The notes under the pieces were generated by a model. It had not been told where the DNA came from. It ran no database searches and saw nothing but the letters and a program-made list of their open reading frames with translations. A program made the translations under genes and the position numbers. This document shows, piece by piece, positions 24,381 through 33,900 of a DNA stretch of 64,000 nt; the first letter of the stretch is position 1, and every line of letters starts with the position of its first letter. Origin of the DNA: JACJYC01 sp964558465 (lineage in GTDB: Bacteria; Bacteroidota; Bacteroidia; Chitinophagales; Saprospiraceae); the NCBI GenBank assembly GCA_964558465.1, contig CAZLEF010000034.1, forward strand, positions 3,306-67,305, written 5' to 3'.

Positions 24381-24992
24381 ATGAATGTAGAAATTCATAT
24401 TGCCAGTGCGCAATTCGCCCATTACGCCGAACAGATCTGCGACCTCATCGAAGTCTCCGCCAAACAACGCGGCACGGGTATCGCGCGCCGTTCGCCGGAA
24501 TACATCCGGTCCAAAATGGAAAACGGCAACGCGGTGATCGCCCTCGCCGGCGACCGCCTGGCGGGTTTCTGTTACGTCGAGGTCTGGAGCCATGGGCAAT
24601 ACGTGGCCAATTCAGGCCTCGTCGTCGATCCGGAATTCCGGCAGCAGGGCCTGGCCAAATCCATCAAGGAAAAAGCCTTCAACCTGGCTCGCGACAAGTA
24701 CCCGGCAGCCCGCGTATTCGGCATCACCACCAGCCTCGCGGTCATGAAGATCAACTCCCAACTGGGTTATAAACCCGTTACTTTTTCCGAACTGACACAG
24801 GACGAAACGTTCTGGAACGGTTGCCAAAGCTGCCCCAACTTTGATATCCTGCAGCGATGCCAGCGAAAAATGTGCCTCTGCACCGGCATGCTGGCGCCCT
24901 CCAAACTGGAAGAGGAACAGATGAAGTACGACCTCACGCATATGATCCTGAACGACAATAAAACCGGTCAGGTGGAAGAGGTCGCCGTCTGA
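24381..24992 (+). CDS. GNAT acetyltransferase of the arg operon (ArgA-like N-acetylglutamate synthase)
   Basis: A 203-residue GNAT protein that begins the arginine gene cluster. Residues about 5-150 hold the acetyl-CoA fold, including VANSGLVVDPEFRQQGLAKS with the Q/RxxGxA pyrophosphate-binding loop. The last ~55 residues form a Cys-rich tail (GCQSCPNFDILQRCQRKMCL, then CTG), which could bind a metal or sense redox; this type of tail is not part of the GNAT core. By position it should acetylate (or succinylate) glutamate for the first step of arginine synthesis, replacing classical ArgA. The start is the ATG of MNVEIHIA; longer frames would extend into the attenuator terminator. Confidence 0.82.
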   Translation: MNVEIHIASAQFAHYAEQICDLIEVSAKQRGTGIARRSPEYIRSKMENGNAVIALAGDRLAGFCYVEVWSHGQYVANSGLVVDPEFRQQGLAKSIKEKAFNLARDKYPAARVFGITTSLAVMKINSQLGYKPVTFSELTQDETFWNGCQSCPNFDILQRCQRKMCLCTGMLAPSKLEEEQMKYDLTHMILNDNKTGQVEEVAV

Positions 24993-25149
24993 ACCGCCCG
25001 CTTTTTTCCCTAACCTGCTATAAAACCTTAATTTTGGGCTCCGGCCGCGCTTTTGGCGTGGTGGATGCCGTATTGCATTATTCATGCTTTGACGGAATTT
25101 TTGCTATAATGGTGGGCAACTTCATGGTTGGTCAGAAAGACGCTTGTAG

Positions 25150-25335
25150 AGGAGGTTTGTCCATAGGACTCTCCATAGGAGTTCCATGAATCTTTGAGGA
25201 GGAACCGAACAACCCCAAACAACCCCAAACAACCCCAAACAACCCCAAACCACTCCAAACAACCCCAAAACAACCCCTCCAAAGGAGTCCTACGGACAAA
25301 CCACCCCAAACTCCAAACCCCAAACGCTCCATCCA
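25150..25335. repeat. Composite repeat, reverse copy of the 2950-3165 type
   Basis: GTTTGTCCATAGGACTCTCC and GGAGTTCCATGAATC words lead into repeated AACCCCAAAC units (complement of GGTTGTTTGG) and then GGAGTCCTACGGACAAACC, the complement of the leading word. The whole therefore forms a large inverted structure between the GNAT gene and argG. Confidence 0.75.
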
Positions 25336-25370
25336 CTGTCAGCATACTTCCGTCTCAAAACATTATTGAA

Positions 25371-26570
25371 ATGAATCATAAAAAAATTGCACTCGCCTAC
25401 AGTGGCGGCCTGGATACTTCCTTTTGCATCAAATACCTGACCGCAGAACAGGGGGGCGAGGTACACGCCATTTCGGTGAACACAGGCGGTTTTACTCCGG
25501 CAACCCTCAAATCTATGGAGGATAAGGCGTACCAATTGGGCGCCCGGTCGTTTCACTGCGTCGACGCGGTTCATGCCTATTACGACAAATGCCTGCGTTA
25601 CCTGATCTACGGCAATGTGCTGCGGAATAATACCTACCCGCTGAGCGTGAGCGCCGAACGCATGTTCCAGGCCATCGAAGTGGCAAAATTCGCCCGCTCC
25701 ATCGGCGCCGATGCCATTGCGCACGGCAGCACAGGCGCCGGTAACGATCAGGTGCGGTTTGACCTGGCTTTTCAGGTGCTTTGCCCTGAAATGGAGATCA
25801 TTACCCCCATCCGCGACCAACGACTGGCACGGGAAGCGGAGGTGGCTTACCTTCGCCAACACGGTTTTGAATGGACGGCCCAAAAAGCGAAATACTCCAT
25901 CAACCAGGGAATCTGGGGCACGAGCGTCGGCGGGGCGGAAACCCTCACTTCGCACAAGGCCCTGCCGGAAAGCGCCTATCCGACCCAACTGGAACGGACC
26001 GAACCAATGGACATTACCCTGGGTTTTGAAAAAGGTGAGCTGAAATCGATCGATGGAACCGAAGCCGACCACCCGATTTACGCCATTCGCCGACTGAACG
26101 AACTGGCAGCCCCTTACGCCATCGGCAGGGATACCCACGTGGGCGATACCATCATCGGCATCAAAGGCCGCGTGGGGTTTGAAGCCGCAGCGCCCCTGAT
26201 CATCCTCAAAGCGCACCACCTGCTGGAAAAACACGTACTGGTGAAATGGCAGCAGTACTGGAAGGAACAACTCGCCAACTGGTACGGCATGATGCTGCAC
26301 GAGGGCCTGTTCCTCGACCCCGTGATGCGCAATATCGAAACCTTCCTGACCGATACGCAGGAATTTGTCACCGGCGAAGTGTACCTCAAACTGCTGCCCT
26401 ACCGTTTTGAATTACAGGGCATTCAGTCGCCTTACGACCTGATGCAGACCAAAGCCGGCCAATACGGGGAAATGAACAACGCCTGGAGCGGGGAGGACGT
26501 GAAGGGGTTCACCAGGATCCTGGGGAATCAGTTGAAGATCTTTCAGGCGGTTCATGGGGCTGGGGAGTGA
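25371..26570 (+). CDS. argG: Argininosuccinate synthase
   Basis: Condenses citrulline and aspartate with ATP to argininosuccinate. The 399-residue product has the N-type ATP pyrophosphatase loop LAYSGGLDTSFCIKYL, the citrulline/aspartate region GSTGAGNDQVRFDLAF, and IWGTSVGG. The start at MNHKKIALAYSGG is fixed by the P-loop position; a longer frame upstream only translates the CCCAAACAA repeat array. It is separated from the GNAT gene by that repeat and from argC by a hairpin of TTGATTTG words. It is part of the attenuated arg cluster. Confidence 0.95.
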   Translation: MNHKKIALAYSGGLDTSFCIKYLTAEQGGEVHAISVNTGGFTPATLKSMEDKAYQLGARSFHCVDAVHAYYDKCLRYLIYGNVLRNNTYPLSVSAERMFQAIEVAKFARSIGADAIAHGSTGAGNDQVRFDLAFQVLCPEMEIITPIRDQRLAREAEVAYLRQHGFEWTAQKAKYSINQGIWGTSVGGAETLTSHKALPESAYPTQLERTEPMDITLGFEKGELKSIDGTEADHPIYAIRRLNELAAPYAIGRDTHVGDTIIGIKGRVGFEAAAPLIILKAHHLLEKHVLVKWQQYWKEQLANWYGMMLHEGLFLDPVMRNIETFLTDTQEFVTGEVYLKLLPYRFELQGIQSPYDLMQTKAGQYGEMNNAWSGEDVKGFTRILGNQLKIFQAVHGAGE

Positions 26571-26660
26571 TTTGTTGATGCGTTGATTTGTTGATGCGTT
26601 GATTTGAAACGCCGTTCCTCAGATCAACAAATCAACAAATCAACAGATCAACAAAAAAAA
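26571..26660. repeat. Inverted repeat between argG and argC
   Basis: GATTTGTTGATGCGTTGATT words (26571-26608) face ATCAACAAATCAACAAATC words (26623-26652), able to form a long imperfect stem inside the operon transcript. Related TTGATTTGTTGATTTG words occur at 50860-50880. The stem could uncouple argG from argC or protect an mRNA end. Confidence 0.75.
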
Positions 26661-26672
26661 CACCAAATATAT

Positions 26673-27644
26673 ATGGTCAAAATAAAAGCAGGCATCATCG
26701 GCGCAGCGGGTTACACGGCAGGCGAACTGCTTCGCATCCTGATCAACCACCCGGAGGCGGAGGTCGTTTTTGCTCAAAGTTCCAGCAATGCGGGCGCACC
26801 GGTGAGCCGGGTGCACGCCGACCTGGAGGGGGATACCGACCTCTGTTTTTCCGAAAATATTCCGGAGGAGGCGGATGTGCTGTTCCTCTGTTCCGGGCAC
26901 GGAAAATCGAAAGCTTTTCTGGAAAAAGCAGGGCTTTCCGCCCGGGTAAAAATCATTGACCTCAGCGCTGATTTTCGGATTAAAGCCGGGGGCAACGACT
27001 TTATTTACGGTCTGCCGGAATTGAACAAACCGGCCATAAAACAAGCCGGAAAAGTAGCCAATCCGGGGTGTTTTGCGACGGCTATCCAACTGGCGCTGCT
27101 GCCCCTGGCCAAAGGCGGCCTGTTGACAGATGAGGTCCATATCAACGCAATTACCGGCTCGACCGGCGCAGGGCAGGAACAGACCCTGACCTCCCATTTC
27201 AGCTGGCGGCAGAACAATATTTCCATCTATAAACCCTTCCAGCACCAGCACCTGGGCGAGATCGGCCAGAGTCTGCGCCAATTGCAGCCCGGATGGGATC
27301 AAAACCTGAATTTTATTCCGGTCAGGGGTAATTTTACAAGGGGCATTTTTGCCGCCTTATACACACGCTGCGATTGGAATCAAGAACAATTGAACGAATT
27401 ATACGCCGGGTATTACCGGGATGAACCCTTCGTAAAGATCACACCCGAAAACCCTTCTTTGAAACAGGTCGTCAACACCAATAAGTGTATATTGCACCTG
27501 GAAAAACACGGTGACAAAGTACTGATCGTCAGTATGATCGATAACCTGGTGAAAGGCGCCTCCGGGCAAGCCATTCAAAATATGAACCTGATGTTCGGTC
27601 TGCCGGAAACGTCAGGGTTGAAGTTGAAGGCTTCGGCGTTTTGA
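26673..27644 (+). CDS. argC: N-acetyl-gamma-glutamyl-phosphate reductase
   Basis: Reduces N-acetylglutamyl phosphate to the semialdehyde with NADPH, the third step of arginine synthesis. The 323-residue product begins MVKIKAGIIGAAGYTAGELL with the Rossmann GxxGYTG-like motif. The catalytic Cys133 lies in VANPGCFATAIQLAL, and GSTGAGQ and HQHLGEI (His) follow as in the family. The start is the ATG close to the domain; upstream codons only cover repeat DNA. In many Bacteroidota argD follows argC; here it does not. Confidence 0.95.
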   Translation: MVKIKAGIIGAAGYTAGELLRILINHPEAEVVFAQSSSNAGAPVSRVHADLEGDTDLCFSENIPEEADVLFLCSGHGKSKAFLEKAGLSARVKIIDLSADFRIKAGGNDFIYGLPELNKPAIKQAGKVANPGCFATAIQLALLPLAKGGLLTDEVHINAITGSTGAGQEQTLTSHFSWRQNNISIYKPFQHQHLGEIGQSLRQLQPGWDQNLNFIPVRGNFTRGIFAALYTRCDWNQEQLNELYAGYYRDEPFVKITPENPSLKQVVNTNKCILHLEKHGDKVLIVSMIDNLVKGASGQAIQNMNLMFGLPETSGLKLKASAF

Positions 27645-27760
27645 GCAGGACGACCCGTATCCGCCAAATTTATTTGGCAGGATCCATTCGAATAAAAACC
27701 AACTAACAAATCACTATCATTCAAAATTTTACACTTTCAATAAAAAAAATATACAACCGG

Positions 27761-28720
27761 ATGAAGCAATTTATTTCCGTAAAAGATGTACCGGATGTGC
27801 CGGCGTTGGTCAAAAGGGCGCTGGAGATTAAAAACCATCCGATGCAACAGAACGGGGATCGGCCCGGAAACGGAAAGACCTTGGTCCTGCTTTTTTTCAA
27901 CCCCAGCCTGCGCACCCGCCTGAGCACCGAAAAAGCGGGCCGGAACCTGGGTATGCAGGTGATCACGATGAACGCCGCCGAAGGATGGAAACTCGAATAC
28001 GAGGACGGAGCAGTGATGATCGGCGATGCAGCCGAACACGTAAAGGAAGCGGCAGCCGTCATCAGTCAGTACGCCGACATCATCGGCATACGCAGTTTTC
28101 CGTCCCTCAAAAACCGGGAAGAGGACTATGCCGAAAAGGTGCTGAACCAGTTTGCCCGGTACGCTTCGGTTCCGATCGTCAACCTGGAATCGGCGACCTT
28201 GCATCCGCTGCAATCCCTGACCGACCTCGTCACCATCGAAGAATACAAAAAAACAGCCCGGCCCAAAGTGGTGCTGAGTTGGGCGCCCCACCCCAGGGCT
28301 TTGCCGCAAGCCGTACCCAACTCTTTTGTGGAATGGATGAAAGCCGGGAACGTCGACCTGGTGGTCACGCACCCGGAAGGCTACGAACTGGCGCCGGGTT
28401 TCATGGAGGGCGTCCGGGTGGAATACAACCAGGAAAAAGCCTTTGAAGGCGCCGATTTTGTGTACGCCAAAAACTGGTCCTCTTACACTCATTACGGTCA
28501 GATTTTATCCCAGGACCCGGCATGGACCATTTCTTCCCGCCAAATGAGTCTGACCAACCACGCAAAATTTATGCACTGCCTGCCGGTCAGGCGCAATGTC
28601 GTGGTGGAAGACGAAGTGCTGGACCACCCGGATTCAATCGTCATTCCGCAGGCCGGCAACCGGGAGTTTGCGGCGCAGGCGGTGCTGGAACGGTTGATCA
28701 ATTTAAAATTCAAAATGTAA
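27761..28720 (+). CDS. argF': N-acetylornithine or N-succinylornithine carbamoyltransferase
   Basis: Transfers a carbamoyl group to an N-acylated ornithine, the Bacteroidota/Xanthomonas variant of ornithine carbamoyltransferase. The 319-residue product has the carbamoyl-phosphate loop SLRTRLSTEKAGRNLG, the block ARPKVVLSWAPHPRALPQA and the conserved HCLPVRRN. Bacteroides fragilis uses N-succinylornithine and Xanthomonas N-acetylornithine; a single loop residue distinguishes them and I cannot align it reliably by eye, so the acyl group is left open. The product is N-acylcitrulline, which the deacylase ArgE below must process before ArgG acts. Confidence 0.92.
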   Translation: MKQFISVKDVPDVPALVKRALEIKNHPMQQNGDRPGNGKTLVLLFFNPSLRTRLSTEKAGRNLGMQVITMNAAEGWKLEYEDGAVMIGDAAEHVKEAAAVISQYADIIGIRSFPSLKNREEDYAEKVLNQFARYASVPIVNLESATLHPLQSLTDLVTIEEYKKTARPKVVLSWAPHPRALPQAVPNSFVEWMKAGNVDLVVTHPEGYELAPGFMEGVRVEYNQEKAFEGADFVYAKNWSSYTHYGQILSQDPAWTISSRQMSLTNHAKFMHCLPVRRNVVVEDEVLDHPDSIVIPQAGNREFAAQAVLERLINLKFKM

Positions 28721-28790
28721 AATGCAGAATGTAAAAGTGGTACAAACTTTTACATTTTGCATTTGAACTTTTACATTTTACATTTTCAAT
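28696..28790. repeat. AT-rich inverted repeat between argF' and argB
   Basis: AAAATGTAAAATGCAGAATG words face CTTTTACATTTTGCATTTG and TTTTACATTTTACATTTTC words across GTGGTACAAA. The stem begins within the last codons of argF' and ends at the argB ATG, which would affect translation coupling. It is the same word family as 19040-19115. Confidence 0.75.
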
Positions 28791-29568
28791 GAACAACCTA
28801 ACCATCATCAAAATCGGCGGCAAAGTCCTGGAAGACGATCGGCAACTGGCCAGGGCGCTCAGCGATTTTGCCCGCATAGGGGGTCCTAAAATGCTGGTCC
28901 ACGGCGGCGGCAAACGAAGCGACGAACTCTGCCTGCAGCTCGGCATCGAACCCAAAATGGTGGAGGGCCGGCGCATCACCGACGCTGCAACCCTGGAAAT
29001 CGTGACGATGGTGTACGCCGGTTTGCTGAATAAAAAAGTGACAGGGCTGTTGCAGTCGTTCGGGTGCAACGCGATCGGACTGTCCGGCGCCGACGGGAAT
29101 GCCATCCTAGCGCACAAAAGAACCAAAGGGCCGATCGACTACGGGTTTGCCGGCGATATCGACGCGGTAAACGCCCCCCTGCTGGAAAACCTGTTGGAAA
29201 CGGGACTGACGCCGGTGTTGTGCAGCATCACCCACGACGGCAAGGGGCAATTGCTCAACACCAACGCCGATACGATCGCGACGGTGGCGGCAGCAGCCAT
29301 GGCGCCCCGTTACCACGCGACCCTGAAATTTTGTTTTGAGAAGAAGGGCGTCCTCGCTAATCCGGTCGACGAAACGTCGGTGATCCCGCGGTTGGACCAG
29401 GCGGATTACGCCCGGTACCGCCAAAATGGCGTCATCAACGCCGGAATGGTGCCCAAAATCGAAAACGCCCTCGACGCCAAAAAAGCCGGTGTGGCCGAGG
29501 TAAGGATCTGCGGTGTGGGCTCCATTGCTCCGGATGCCGCACAAACAGGGACGGAGATATGCCTGTGA
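28789..29568 (+). CDS. argB: Acetylglutamate kinase
   Basis: Phosphorylates N-acetylglutamate with ATP. The 259-residue product carries the amino-acid kinase signatures IIKIGGKVLED at the N-terminus, MLVHGGGKRSDELCLQLGI for substrate binding, LSGADGNAI, and LNTNADTIATVAAAAMAPRY. It lacks the N-terminal helix found in arginine-inhibited hexameric kinases, so direct feedback by arginine seems unlikely, which fits regulation at the leader. It is preceded directly by an AT-rich inverted repeat. Confidence 0.94.
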   Translation: MNNLTIIKIGGKVLEDDRQLARALSDFARIGGPKMLVHGGGKRSDELCLQLGIEPKMVEGRRITDAATLEIVTMVYAGLLNKKVTGLLQSFGCNAIGLSGADGNAILAHKRTKGPIDYGFAGDIDAVNAPLLENLLETGLTPVLCSITHDGKGQLLNTNADTIATVAAAAMAPRYHATLKFCFEKKGVLANPVDETSVIPRLDQADYARYRQNGVINAGMVPKIENALDAKKAGVAEVRICGVGSIAPDAAQTGTEICL

Positions 29569-29678
29569 ACCCAAACTACCGGACAATTTGCCTTTTTGGC
29601 TAAAGACTTGGTGATGGGGTGACCGTCACCAGGACTCCCGCTTTAAAACAAAAATATCCGGAAGCATGCTGTAAACCC

Positions 29679-29686
29679 TACTTTTG
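29679..29686 (+). promoter_or_regulatory. Possible internal promoter box before argE
   Basis: TACTTTTG fits TAnnTTTG and lies 68 bp before the argE ATG. A small hairpin (ACCGCC/GGCGGT at 29715-29731) follows in the leader. argE could thus be expressed independently of the attenuated promoter. Confidence 0.45.
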
Positions 29687-29753
29687 CCCTTGTAGCAATC
29701 GCCTTCAATTCCTCACCGCCCTACTGGCGGTTAAAAATTCCTCAATAAAAAAC

Positions 29754-30827
29754 ATGCCAATCAACGACCTCCTGGTTCAGGAATCCATCGACTTGCTTCA
29801 ACTACTGATCGCCACCCCCTCCTTTTCGAAAGCAGAACAGGGCACGGCCGATCTCATCGCGGCTTTTTTGCAGGAAAAAGGCATACCGGCGCAGCGCCTG
29901 GGCAACAATGTTTGGGCCCGGAACCTGCATTGGTCGGACGAAAAACCCGTGTTGCTGCTCAACTCCCACCACGATACCGTAAAGCCCGTGCCAGGCTGGC
30001 AAAGAGACCCGTTTGCGCCGACCATAGAAGACGGCAAACTCTACGGTCTGGGCAGCAACGACGCGGGCGGTTCGCTGGTAGCCCTGCTGGCTGCCTTCCG
30101 GCATTTGTATGCGCGGGAAGACCTGGCCTGGAACCTGATCTTCGCCGCGACCGCCGAGGAAGAGATCTCGGGCCCAAACGGCATTGCCGCCCTGTTGGCC
30201 GAACTGGGGCGGGTGGACGCCGGCATTGTCGGCGAGCCCACCAACATGCAGATGGCCGTGGCCGAAAAAGGCCTGCTGGTGGTGGATGCGGAGGCCGTGG
30301 GCATTGCGGGCCATGCCGCCCGGGAAGAAGGCCTCAACGCCATTTATATCGCGATGGAAGATATCCGGACGATCCAAAATTTCCGGTTTGAAAAAGAATC
30401 GGAGATGCTGGGGCCTGTGAAAATGACCGTCACCCAGATCCAGGCGGGCAGCCAGCACAACGTGGTGCCCGACGTCTGCCGTTTTGTGATCGACATCCGC
30501 ACCACCGACCAATACACCAACCGGGAGGTGTTTGACATCCTGCAATCCCGGCTGAAATCCCGGCTGACGGCCCGTTCCTTCCGTCTGAACCCCTCCGGTA
30601 TTCCGATGGACCATCCGCTTGTGCAACGCGGGCTGAAACTGGGGTTCAAGACTTTCGGCTCCCCTACCCTTTCCGACCAGGCGCTCATGCCGTTTCCGAC
30701 GCTGAAGATCGGATGCGGGGACAGCGCACGTTCGCATGGGGCGGATGAGTTTATTTATCTGGAGGAGATTTGGGAGGGGGTTGGGGGGTATTTGGGGTTG
30801 GTGGGGGGAAGAGGGGGGCAATTATGA
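29754..30827 (+). CDS. argE: M20 family acetylornithine/acetylcitrulline deacetylase
   Basis: A 357-residue zinc hydrolase of the M20 family. Metal-site motifs are LLNSHHDTVKPVPGW, GLGSNDAGGSLVALL, and AATAEEEISGPNG with the catalytic Glu pair; a dimerisation domain lies in the middle. With the argF' pathway, its likely substrate is N-acylcitrulline, giving citrulline for ArgG. Acetylornithine is the alternative. The start is the ATG of MPINDLLVQES, since the upstream frame is out of the family pattern and precedes the internal promoter leader. The end of the gene is G-rich and close to a CHAT gene that interrupts the arg cluster. Confidence 0.9.
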   Translation: MPINDLLVQESIDLLQLLIATPSFSKAEQGTADLIAAFLQEKGIPAQRLGNNVWARNLHWSDEKPVLLLNSHHDTVKPVPGWQRDPFAPTIEDGKLYGLGSNDAGGSLVALLAAFRHLYAREDLAWNLIFAATAEEEISGPNGIAALLAELGRVDAGIVGEPTNMQMAVAEKGLLVVDAEAVGIAGHAAREEGLNAIYIAMEDIRTIQNFRFEKESEMLGPVKMTVTQIQAGSQHNVVPDVCRFVIDIRTTDQYTNREVFDILQSRLKSRLTARSFRLNPSGIPMDHPLVQRGLKLGFKTFGSPTLSDQALMPFPTLKIGCGDSARSHGADEFIYLEEIWEGVGGYLGLVGGRGGQL

Positions 30828-30940
30828 GGAGCGACGTATTTCTTTAAAGTAATTTAACTTTTTTCTCAAAAAATTAATATACATCTTTCATCCTTTACCT
30901 TTTATTTTGGCAATTATTCTAATAGGCATATTATAATATT

Positions 30941-33900
30941 ATGGAAGAAAAAAGGATCCGGGAGTTAGCGATTTTTGTTGGAGAACTCAACAATATAATT
31001 GGCGCAGATCCAAATATTTTGAATGATTTTATCGAACGCCATCCAGAATCCCTGACAAAAACTTTTTTTCTGGAATTGTATGAGTTTGCCGATATCTTTG
31101 TTCAACTCAAACGGGTTGGGAACGCCGAAAATGTTGAATTTCTGGCGGAAATTCTTCAACAATTTGAAGTTAAAAAATGCCTCAGTGAAAACGAACCCTC
31201 CGCATCTGCTTCCTGGATTTTTCCAGCATTAAGGGCTTTAGGATTATCCCTACTACCGCATCATTATGATCAATGGATACAAGAGGCGATGACAGCCGCT
31301 CCGCCGGACATAAAACCCATTCTTGAAGCACTCAAAGAAAATCAGTATGACAAATTATTCCTTTCCTGCAAACAACTCCGACGGCAATATGTACTGGAGG
31401 ATAAGTTCGTTGAACGGATAGCGCTTAAGTTAATTGGTTTAGAAATCTATGAACACTTTAGTCGGGAGATTGAAATCATACCCCAGGACGAATTGGCTTC
31501 AGGCGCTGACTTCCTGCTTCCAGTCCTGGACAGCGGAATTATCTTTGCAAGGAACATCAATGCTTCGGGGTGTGCAGCCAAATATGCTTTCTGGAAAGGC
31601 AATATTCTGCATAAATTGCAAGGACTCGAAGCCGCCCTGCCTCACTTTCGAAACGCGCTGGAATATTATGAACCGGTAATTGACCACATACCGGGATACG
31701 ATATGCTGTCCGCTGCTTTGAATGACGCAATTTTCATCGAATTGGCGCAAAACGGCAAAATTGATGAGGGGTTGCCTTACCTTGAATCTGCCATAAATCA
31801 ATACCGGCATGCGGCAGATCGGGAGCCAAAACTGGTTCTACCTAATCTGGCCAGGGCAATGTGGAATATTGCCAAATCGACAGCCTCCAAAGGAGACCTT
31901 GAAAAAGTTGACAAATATTACACAGAGGCGGCCACTCACTTTCGAAAAGTATTGGAATTTAGACCTGATGTTTTTTCTCAACTGGCGGAAGTGCTTTTTG
32001 AACATATGGTAATCCTGCAGGAAAGAAATGAATATAAAAAAGGAATTGACCTGGCACAAGAATTGGCTTTCCGGTTATTTGATCCGCCAAAGCCGCTAAA
32101 TGAACGGCTTCGCATTCTCCAGATTAGCGCTCATATTACGCTTGGAGATCTCTATTTCCGGGAACAATCACCAGACCTTGCAGAAAAATATCACCGTGAA
32201 ACCCTGGCCTTCCAAACCGCCTTTACCAACGATTTCCCTGAACGAGATATCGCTTTGGGGCAAACGCTGTTGGTATTAGCCACTACCTTACTGGCCAACC
32301 ATAAAATTGAGGAAGCAAAAGAATTGCTGATCAAGGCAAAAACCATCAGTAATAAATGGTTGGTCGGGAATCCGGAAAATGATGAAATAATTATCGTTCA
32401 CGCTGAAATTTGCACAAAAACCGGGCAATGTCTGGCTGCTTATAAAGCTTACGATATTGCAGAAGACCAGTATCTTGAATCTTTTAACTTATTGATTAAA
32501 CATATCAATAGTAATAACCAGGATCGCTACTCCGGTCTTTTAAACGAAGTAGGAAATAATCTGGTTGATCTCTATTTTCGGACCGGAAAATCAGCCCAAA
32601 CGAAACCGATAGCGGACGCGATGCATCTGTATGGGGGTCGGGTAACCATTTCGTTTGAAAACGCTGGTATCTGGATGGAAAAGGAAAAAGAAGAACAAAA
32701 ATTACTGGACAACCGACATTATACGTTAGTCAAAAAATTGCACAATTCAAATGCTCTCACAAAGGTAAAGGAGGATATCGAGATATTGGAGCAACTGCTG
32801 ACCATAACAGAAATAGACAGAACCCCATATACGTATTACAAATATAGGTATTTTTACGGCCTCTGCCAGTTTCATCTAAATGATTCGCAATCATTGGAAA
32901 AGGCCATCCAAATATTTGAAGAAGCGTTAATTTTTTTTCCGAAAGAAAAAGCCTTCCTTTTCTGGCTGGAGATTAGGCAAAATCTCGCCCTTGCTTACCG
33001 CCGCCGTAAAGCCGGCGTACCCGCAGAAAACCTGGAAAAAGCCATAGAGCACAATGAGCTTTTGCTCGCTGAAATTGAAGAAAACCCAGGTTATCAATCC
33101 TTTTCCAATATGTCCCTGATCAACCTTGGCGTAGCCTACCGTTTGCGGTTAAAGGGTGATAACCGGGCAAACCTGGAAAAATCATTGATGTGCTTCCACA
33201 AAGTCATTTCCTTTTTTTCCAAAGAAGACCAGGCAGAAATGTGGGCAAGGGCCCATTTGGGCCTTACCAATACTTACAAAAAATTGAAAGTTTTTGACTA
33301 TAAATATTACGGTCAACTGGAAAAAGCTAGTCTGGATGAAGCCGCCAGCGTGAACGAACAGAAAGTTGAACCCATTCTTTGGGCCGGAATTTGCACGGAG
33401 ATCGCAACACTTTACCGGGATCTTCAGTACGGAAATATCCAGGACAATTTGCAGGCTGCCCTTCGATTTGCACAAAAAGCCGTCGATATATACGCCCCAC
33501 AGGATTATCTCTCTGATTGGGCTGAAGCGTCGAAAATCTTAGCAACGGTCTATTTGTATCTGGAAGATGAAATGGGTAAGGCATATAATATTGATAAAGG
33601 AATTGAATGGTTAGAAAAAAGTATTGAGGCCAGTCAAGGTCAACCGGATAAAGTTGACTTGTTTGATCTCTATATCGAACTCGGCCAGTTGTATTCGTTG
33701 CGTATATCCGGGATTCCCGCAGAAAACATGGAGAAAGCCATTAAATGTTGCGAAAAGGCCTTTGAGATAACAGAAGAACCAGGGAATGATCGACTCATCT
33801 TTGCCTATACCAAACTAGGCACTATCTACCAGAAAAGAATACTGGGCGACCCTGAAGAAAATCTGGAACAAGCCATCCGCTATTTATCAAAGGCGGAAAA

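Noticed and set aside
25290..26300. A 336-codon frame antisense to argG
   Set aside because: argG is certain on the other strand; this frame has no homolog-like features.
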